Assembly (NCBI GenBank): GCA_002633025.1
Contig: NMRB01000146.1
Span: 32,408-96,407, forward strand
Origin: Notospermus geniculatus
Taxonomy: Eukaryota > Nemertea > Pilidiophora > Heteronemertea > Lineidae
Direction: 5' to 3'
Length of the DNA: 64,000 nucleotides
This document shows positions 58,124 through 64,000 of this stretch, in pieces. The position numbers and the translations under genes are program-made. How positions within the stretch are numbered: position 1 is the first letter of the stretch; each line of letters starts with the position of its first letter. The notes under the pieces are model-generated. The model did no database searches and was not told where the DNA came from. It was given only the letters and a program-made list of their open reading frames with translations.

Positions 58124-61100
58124 GTAGGTATAGAATCCTGAAAGTCACATTCTCTGAAAAACCGTCGCCCAGTCCAGTGTGACTGTAGCTGCTCTGAAAG
58201 AGCGTTTTCAGTTTGGCTATAGCTGCTATGAAAAAACGTTTTCAGTTAAGATATAGCTGCTCTGAAAAAGAGAGGTTTTCAGTTTGGCAGTAGCTACTCT
58301 GAAAAAAGAGGTTAACAGTTTAGCAGTTGTTACTCTGAAAAAACGTATTCAGTTTGGCTGCAGCCGCTAAAAAGCGGTTTGAATTTGGCAGTAGCCTTTT
58401 CAGTTTGGCTATGGATGGTTATGGATCCCCTTACTTCCAATGAGCAGATGCCAAAGAAATTGATACCAAATCTAGCATTATGTCTATGAGTATCTGGGGC
58501 ATGATAGGCCCAGGATCCTGTGGTATGAGCCTAGTAGAGGCCTTGACGATGGTGATGGGCTCCTTGAAGTCGTTTTCCAATCGTTAACTCATCGATACAT
58601 GATCTTCTTAATCCGCAGATAGCATACCTCAGTTCAAAGTTGACATCACCTCAGGTAGCGGCCATCATCATCGAGAGAAGCGATCGGTGAGCAAGCAAAG
58701 ATACGTGGAGACATTGGTGGTGGCAGATAAAAGTATGGTAGCCGAGTATGGCAAGAGAAAAGCGGAAAATCATATTTTGACTGTGATGAATATAGTAAGT
58801 TGTTTTCCAAATATCATGTATCATTAGGCAATATGGAAAGAGAATATCTAGCAGTCATCAGCAGTGACGTACAAGCGAAATATCTTCAGAAGGTATAACC
58901 TCAGACATGTCACAGATGGCACTGGAAACGAGGTAATTCAAGAGTGTTATTTTTGAAGCCAAGTGCTAACTACAGACTACAAGGGAAGCAGAATTGTAAG
59001 TCCAGATCGAGGTGGAAGCGATGGAATTGAACCCGTGAGAAAAGCAAAGGCAGTACAGTGCCACAGGACAAATGAAGAGGTTCTCATTGGTATGGTTGGG
59101 TGGGCTGATATCGCCATTTCAATCTTAGTATGTTTCTTTTACTTTTCTCTTCAAGGTTAGTCAGTTGTACAGAGACGCGTCCATAGGCAACTCCATCCAA
59201 ATAGTCGTCTCCCGAATTATTATTCTGATGCATCATCAGGTGAGGAATCCTATCGTAGACATACATCTGATTTAAAGTTGCCATTAATTCGTAATTCCGG
59301 GCAACCATAGAGGAGACGGTCAAGTTTGGATACATTTTTGTCCAAGACGACATTGCAGGTGATACGCTAATGGGTCATATGAATAAAGACTTGTAAATGC
59401 TTTTACTTGAATTTTGCAATACAAATGCACTAGGCAATGCTGTACAAATCTGAAGTAAAAGCATTATTTTGCTAGTCTTTATTCATATGACCCAATCAAC
59501 AGATGTACTCGTCGTTGCTTCTTTTTTACGACTAAAAGCTTAAGCGATGTCCATGAAGAAGCAACAATTTCAATGTTCAGACTGGATTACATGATTTACA
59601 ATCATTTCAAATTCCAGCCTAAGTTATACTTGACCCACCACGCGGACAAATCCCTCAATAGTTTCTGTGCGTGGCAGAACTCCATCAACACACCAGCGGC
59701 GAGACGGAGGTCGAAGGCTCCTCATCATGATAACGCCATCCTCATTACTAGGTAAGTTCAAGGTCAGGGGCAACGTCAAAGTCAAGGTCAAAATCGAGGT
59801 CAAGGGCAACGTCGAGGTCAAGAGCAACATTGAGGTCAAGGGCAACATCGAAGCCACGGGCAGCATCGGAGTCAAGGGCAATAGCAAGGGCATTGAACAT
59901 GTTGACGATGTTACCAAACTTTATACTTCATTAGAAACAACTGCTGACGAGGATGAGAATATTGCTCTTTTTCTCTGGTCTTTGGCGCAGCTCAGAAAGC
60001 CAGATACATGTACATGTACATATATTTCAGCAAGAAATTATGACAATAATTTGCAGAATTCTTCTGTCTCGTTCTAATTCCAGACGTGACATATGCAATT
60101 ATCAAAATCGTCCATGTGCGACATTAGGTGAGTGTCAATATTGAGCCATCAGCTCAGAATCTTTCTTTGTTATCGAATGCTTTCCGTACTTTCCGTAGTA
60201 TAGAGCACAAAAAATCGACACACAAAACGATAGTAAACATAAAGTTGTCTCCGAATTTGGCAAATTTTCGACCCCAACCGGGGTCTTCCTCAGGCACTTT
60301 CTAGTAGAGATCTCCACTAGAAAGTGCCTGAGCAAGACCCCGGTTGGGGGTCGAAAATGTGCGAAATTCGGAGACGACTTTATGTTTACTATCTTTCCGT
60401 TCAATACATGTATTTTGATTGCATCATCAAATCCCATTGTTGTTTTCAGGATTAGCACCAGTTGCAGGGATGTGTGACCCTCTGCGAAGCTGCAGTATTA
60501 TTGAAGACGCAGGACTGGCGTCGGCCTTTACCATAGCGCACGAGTTGGGACACAAGTAAGTCGGCCTCGGAGTCGTAGTCAATCTCAGAATACGAAATCA
60601 ATATCCATACAGATATATCACGTGGCATGATTTTAGGACTTTAAAATAATATTCTTTTCATTCGTTTAGTCTGGGCATGCACCATGACGGTTCAGGAAAC
60701 GACTGTGGCCTCTCTCCTCAAAAGCCTGCTGGACTAATGGCCGCCCAGATCACCAGCAATATCGATCCTTTCCACTGGTCCGAGTGTAGTAAGGAGTACA
60801 TCACACAGTTCTTAGAGTAAGCAGTTCAACAGTACTTTCCCAGTCGTCATACGTACATGCACAAGTACATGTAGAACCAGACAGGTATTTCACTGCAACA
60901 ACGCTTACGACACTTCGCCGAAGTTCTTCTTCAATGCATTTCACTCCAACGCTTATGGCACTTCACGAAGTCCTTCTTCAACGCATTTCACTCCAACGTT
61001 TACGATACTTCACCGAAGTCCTTCTTCAACGCATTTCACTCCAACGCTTACGATACTTCGCCGAATTCCTTCTTCAACGCATTTCACTCCAACGCTTACG

Positions 61101-63704
61101 ACACTTCATGAAGTCCTTCTTCAACGCATTTCACTCCAACGCTTACGATACTTCGCGAAGTCCTTCTTCAACGCATTTCACTCAAACGCTTACGATACTT
61201 CACGAAGTTCTTCTTCAAAGCATTTGATTCCAACGCTTACGATACTTCACGAAGTTCTTCTTCAACGCATTTCACTCCAACGCTTACGATACTTCACGAA
61301 GTTCTTCTTCAACGCGCTGAAACTCAGAAAGTTTGACGGAAGTAACACGTCCGTTTCCTCTTCAGCTCAGGTAAAGCTAAATGCCTGGATAATATTCCGA
61401 GGCGATCGGACCAGAAAACGCCCAAGTTTCTCCCCGGGAAACTCCACAGTCCCGATGAGCAATGCCGGGAACAGTTTGGCGAGGGGGCGCGGCACTGCCC
61501 TGATAACGCCGGGGTAGGTGTCCCAACTTTTCACCGTGTCAGTGTTTGCTGGAACTTTGTGATGCTTTTGACGCTGTGCATCATTCCTGCCATATTGCAA
61601 AACAAAGCTGCTGTTGATATTACTTATTTGTTCGACTCCCGATTGGATCGTCGATCATCTTGTTGGTAGGTTAATTCAGTTACCAACCTTTTTTCAGACA
61701 ATATGTAGGATTTTATGGTGCAGCAGGCCAAATGATCACTGCGTGACGCACAACTTACCGGCCGTCCAGGGAACGGAATGCTCGACGCAGATAATCAAAC
61801 GTGGGGTAAGCAGTCGAATGGAATCTGGGGAGGTAGAGCCCCTTCGTTAAGAAACGAGGATCTGGAACTTTTTACAGATTTGAAAATCTGGATTTTTTAG
61901 GCTACATTGACCGACTTGCAGACGAAAGAAATTTCAATTTCAAAATCCATTTCCCTTGGAAATCACGCACTGCTGAACTGCCCCAAACCTACTAAACACG
62001 TAGATGACGTAGCATCCGGTCAGTGATTCCTTAAACTAAACAGACGCATGCTGATTTTGTCGACTCCAGTGAAGAAAAAGCAACTTTTTTAACATTTTGT
62101 ACTCTTCTTTGCAGTGGTGCTTTCAAGGGCGATGCCTTAAACGCGGACACCGGCCGATGAGTACCAACGGTGGATGGGGGAACTGGTCAACGTGGGGTGA
62201 ATGCTCAAGATCGTGTGGTGGAGGTGTCCAAGCCCAAGAGAGGGACTGTGATAATCCAAGGTATGTAACCTCCTGGTAAATCGTGAGGGGAATGATTTAG
62301 ACGAGGTCTGATTGTTGCCAGGCGCCATTCACGGCACACGAATGATACTCAGTGATGATGCACTCGGCAGGTCTCGGGTTCGAATCCAGCCCGGGCCACA
62401 TGGGATTTCATTCCCGGCTCTTCACGTCCGTCGCATGGGACAGTAAGCCGTAGTGCCTTGGACCTTGTTTCTTTGCAAGGGCAAGTGAAAGACCCCATCC
62501 AAGTGAGGAACATGAGTAGCTTGAGATGGCCTCCTCCACTTACCAGGGCCAATAATGCTATGGCCTCGGCCCTGACGGAAAAAATTAAATAGAAATGCAC
62601 TCGGCTTCCAGCACGGAACGCCTGTAGGGCTGAACACGGCGACCAGGAGGGGAGGCGAAGAGCCTGGATGGCCGAGGGGGTTATGCAAAAGATGATGCAA
62701 ATCACTGTTCCATTTTCCTTTCAGACCTCGCTTTGGCGGCAAGTACTGCCTCGGCGAAAGGCAAAGGTATAGACTCTGCAATATTCAGGTATGTGAAGTG
62801 AAAATTCTGGCTTTGTTTGTAAATTAGTATTGCTTGCAGTGCTCCTTTTTCAGACCGTTGTACCTGTAGGCAACAATTAGTGGAACTTGAATACCTCACT
62901 GACAACATGATGCAGGGAAACATGGCTTGGTTTGCGAAAAAGAAACGATCCTTTGACGATTTGTTTCCCAAACAAACTGAAATAATCTTGAAGTTGTGGG
63001 CCTCTAATGAATTGGTTTACGTAAAACGGACGTTATCTTGTCATTCAAACTGAAGTTATGTTGGTGCATCAACTTTAACATGGATATACTTCCAAAGAAA
63101 TGTGACACCCCTATATATGTACCCAATCCTCTGCTTCAGCCATGCCATGCCAACGCTACCTCATTCAGAGAACAGCAATGCTCATTTTACAACAACATCA
63201 CATTCAGAGGGACAATGTACAAATGGGTACCGTACACGGGAGTAGTCGGCGGTAAGTTGTAAAAGAACACGGGTAGTCCAATAGAATTCCCCCTTCAGGA
63301 CACATTCTTTGGTCCTGCATTGAAAATGTGGAAGCGTTCCTCCCCATTCTTATCATTGGAACTGCCATTCATTAGGCCTAATATTTCACCATCCCGGTAA
63401 TATCAGTGGCTTATGCTGGGCCTAAGCCAGCAGCCACTAGGCCATACCACAAGCTGCACGATCTTCTCGCCAGCCATCGCAGACAAGGCGATATCGGGTT
63501 TGGTATTGTTTGTTGTTGGGCGACCATCGCTGGCGAGAAGGTACATTGTTCATTTCCTTTTCAGGACAGCAGCGGAGCAACCCCTGCGTCCTTTATTGTA
63601 AAGCGAATGGTTTCAACTTCTATACCGAGAGGTCGTCCAGAGTGAAAGACGGTACAAGGTGCTATCCTGAGTCGAAAGATGTCTGCATCAATGGACACTG
63701 TCGG
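53395..63704 (+). CDS. ADAMTS7/12-like: ADAMTS7/12-like secreted metalloprotease, N-terminal 15 exons
   Basis: This is a zinc endopeptidase of the extracellular matrix. Exons: 53395-53485, 55620-55972, 57991-58123, 58619-58794, 59156-59239, 59618-59751, 60084-60127, 60450-60555, 60670-60816, 61366-61513, 61698-61805, 62115-62260, 62725-62788, 63140-63251, 63565-63704. All phases join, giving 662 codons. Order: signal peptide (about 1-18), prodomain to the REKR site at 211-214, metalloprotease with HELGHNLGMHHD at 369-380 and Met-turn M397, disintegrin-like module, TSP1 (from about 529), cysteine-rich start. [16 protein letters not shown] and [13 protein letters not shown] resemble ADAMTS7/12 most, from memory of the family. 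The spacer and later domains lie beyond the window. The first exon is chosen because ATG at 53395 opens a hydrophobic leader and its phase-1 donor fits 55620. Confidence 0.94.
53665..53915. repeat. Minisatellite in ADAMTS intron 1
   Basis: About seven units of 30-36 bp built on GCACCCATGCAA and CGCCCGTAAAAGGCGTA. Chance frames run through it on both strands and are not genes. Confidence 0.9.
55105..55575. repeat. Minisatellite just upstream of ADAMTS exon 2
   Basis: Units of about 60 bp combining TTCAACCATG(C/T)TTCAC, AGTAGTGCTTATTCAA and GTGAAACAGCAGTTGCTTA, ending about 45 bases before the acceptor at 55619. The array may crowd the branch-point region. Confidence 0.9.
56489..56624. mobile_element. 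136 bp MITE in ADAMTS intron 2
   Basis: Inverted ends GGGCCCAGTTTCACAAAGAA and the matching right end, extending through CTTAAGTCTAA, about 35 bp each. Interior pieces GACTTAAGTC and AAGTCTGA also pair. No ORF. I have seen similar GGGCCCAGTTTC ends described as common in invertebrate genomes, from memory. Confidence 0.85.
58180..58420. repeat. Minisatellite in ADAMTS intron 3
   Basis: Five to six units of about 40 bp containing CTCTGAAAAA, (G)TTTTCAGTTTGGC and AGTAGCT or ATAGCT. Confidence 0.85.
58619..60816 (+). CDS. ADAMTS exons 4-9: furin site and catalytic domain
   Basis: Exon 58619-58794 carries HHHREKR followed by the mature start [19 protein letters not shown]. The 84-base exon 59156-59239 ([18 protein letters not shown]) has the size and phase usual for this family. 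Exon 60450-60555 ends at HELGH and exon 60670-60816 continues LGMHHD, so the zinc triad H369/H373/H379, catalytic E370 and following D380 are all present. GLM397 is the Met-turn. No catalytic residue is missing, so an active enzyme is predicted. Confidence 0.93.
59371..59494. mobile_element. 124 bp MITE in ADAMTS intron 5
   Basis: Ends TGGGTCATATGAATAAAGAC and the reverse complement, with AAATGCTTTTACTT and AAGTAAAAGCATT inside. Same family as 36894-37015, with very similar interior text (AATGCACTA.GCAA.GCTGTACAAATCTG). Confidence 0.88.
59757..59895. repeat. 15-24 bp minisatellite after ADAMTS exon 6
   Basis: About eight units of (G/A)AGGTCAAGGGCAAC(G/A)T starting just after the donor at 59752. 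The array stays open in several frames but is past a good GTAAGT donor, so it is treated as intronic. Confidence 0.85.
60229..60393. mobile_element. 165 bp long hairpin in ADAMTS intron 7
   Basis: Arms of about 70 bp start GATAGTAAACATAAAGT and pair around GTAGAGATCTCCAC, with few mismatches. No ORF; fold-back MITE or local inverted duplication. Confidence 0.85.
60900..61316. repeat. 48 bp minisatellite in ADAMTS intron 9
   Basis: About nine units of AACGCATTTCACTCCAACGC, TTACGATACTTC and (A/G)CGAAGTCCTTCTTC. Units contain the short palindrome ACTTC(A/G)CGAAGT. Confidence 0.93.
61366..61805 (+). CDS. ADAMTS exons 10-11: disintegrin-like module
   Basis: Exon 61366-61513 completes the codon split after 60816 (GA|C) and encodes KAKCLDNI and [20 protein letters not shown], the family's post-catalytic segment. 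Exon 61698-61805 encodes [11 protein letters not shown] and [18 protein letters not shown], the Cys-rich disintegrin-like signature. Intron 60817-61365 is largely a minisatellite. Confidence 0.9.
62115..63704 (+). CDS. ADAMTS exons 12-15: TSP1 repeat and start of cysteine-rich domain
   Basis: Exon 62115-62260 holds the central TSP1 module with [20 protein letters not shown]: tryptophans at residues 529, 532 and 535, and the CSRTC-type motif. Exon 62725-62788 closes it with [18 protein letters not shown]. Exons 63140-63251 and 63565-63704 begin the cysteine-rich domain ([40 protein letters not shown]). A SINE sits in intron 62261-62724. The last donor is GTAAAT at 63705, and no further exon is seen before the window ends. 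Confidence 0.92.
62340..62590 (+). mobile_element. tRNA-derived SINE, ADAMTS intron (forward)
   Basis: Carries an intact B-box GGTTCGAATCC near 62375 and the same body as the reversed copy at 1096-1345: GGACAGTAAGCC, then a CTTGCAAGGGCAAG-like stretch, ACCCCATCCAAGTGAGGAAC, and a tail ending in an A-rich run near 62583. The 5' tRNA part is shorter or more diverged than in the other copy. Confidence 0.82.
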
Positions 63705-64000
63705 GTAAATGACATTTTCTTCACGTTCAGTCCCGATGTAATACCCCCGTCACACTAGAGGCAGAATGAGCAGGAATGCCGTTGGAATGACAATTCGTAG
63801 TTCATTCCTGGACATTCGAAGAACATTCTAAAAATTCTGACTGGATTCTGACTGCATTCCTAATGTTCCGGCCCATTCCTGTGATCTGTCAGAATGTCTT
63901 GGACATGTTCGAAATTATCGAGGTGCATTCCAAGTGTCCTTCGAAGCTCTCCCGAATCCGGCTCGAATTTTGCAAACTTTCTCATTCCGGCTGGTTCTGC

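Noticed and set aside
59667-60077. 136-codon frame across the GGTCAAGGGCAAC repeats
   Set aside because: It reads past a consensus donor (GTAAGT at 59752) in a repeat array; the ADAMTS frame rejoins correctly at 60084.
61224-61517. 97-codon frame joining the 48 bp repeats to the ADAMTS disintegrin exon region
   Set aside because: It is in a different frame from the ADAMTS exon 61366-61513, which is fixed by phase and family sequence.

Overview
The window is nuclear DNA of an intron-rich animal. It has GT-AG introns of about 0.1-2 kb, a ciliary dynein gene, a secreted ADAMTS protease gene, and many short palindromes of the form TACATGTA and TAGGCCTA, which in my experience are common in marine invertebrate and especially deuterostome genomes. 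The phylum is an inference and is not settled by the sequence.

Layout. (1) 10-18303, + strand: the 3' half of an axonemal outer-arm dynein heavy chain gene of the DNAH5/DNAH8 (gamma-type) class. I can place 41 exons, all in frame, from the end of AAA2 through AAA3, AAA4, stalk, microtubule-binding domain, AAA5, AAA6 and C-terminal domain to a TAA stop; the 5' half lies outside the window. (2) 9631-21749 is followed head to tail by a second copy at 21751-37934. The duplication starts inside an AAA5 exon, so the second copy repeats the last 21 exons (21737-31105) without the upstream gene. All its exons keep length, frame and splice sites. About 60 synonymous but only two amino-acid differences are visible. 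It is either a real tandem duplication or two haplotypes of a very polymorphic genome assembled in series. (3) The second copy carries several insertions absent from the first: a Harbinger-like MITE, a 2.2 kb Mutator-like composite element, a 0.7 kb fold-back element and a small MITE. The first copy has its own 88 bp perfect hairpin. (4) 38549-40141 holds another direct duplication of about 690 bp, split by a 1-base gap and differing by a MITE. (5) 40142-53394 is about 13 kb without a gene I can support; it holds MITEs, hairpins and short tandem repeats. (6) 53395-63704, + strand: the first 15 coding exons (about 662 codons) of an ADAMTS7/12-like metalloprotease, from signal peptide through prodomain, metalloprotease, disintegrin-like, TSP1 and cysteine-rich domains; the gene continues past the window.

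The dynein and ADAMTS genes have no visible functional link; they are simply neighbours. The most interesting signal is not a gene. Comparing the two dynein copies base by base shows repeated 5-6 bp presence/absence differences in which a single TA becomes TA-N4-TA (CATG, GGCC, CCGG) or TA-N3-TA (CCG, CGG, CTG, TAC). This has the form of excision footprints of TA-targeting transposons and may explain why TACATGTA and TAGGCCTA are so common in this DNA.
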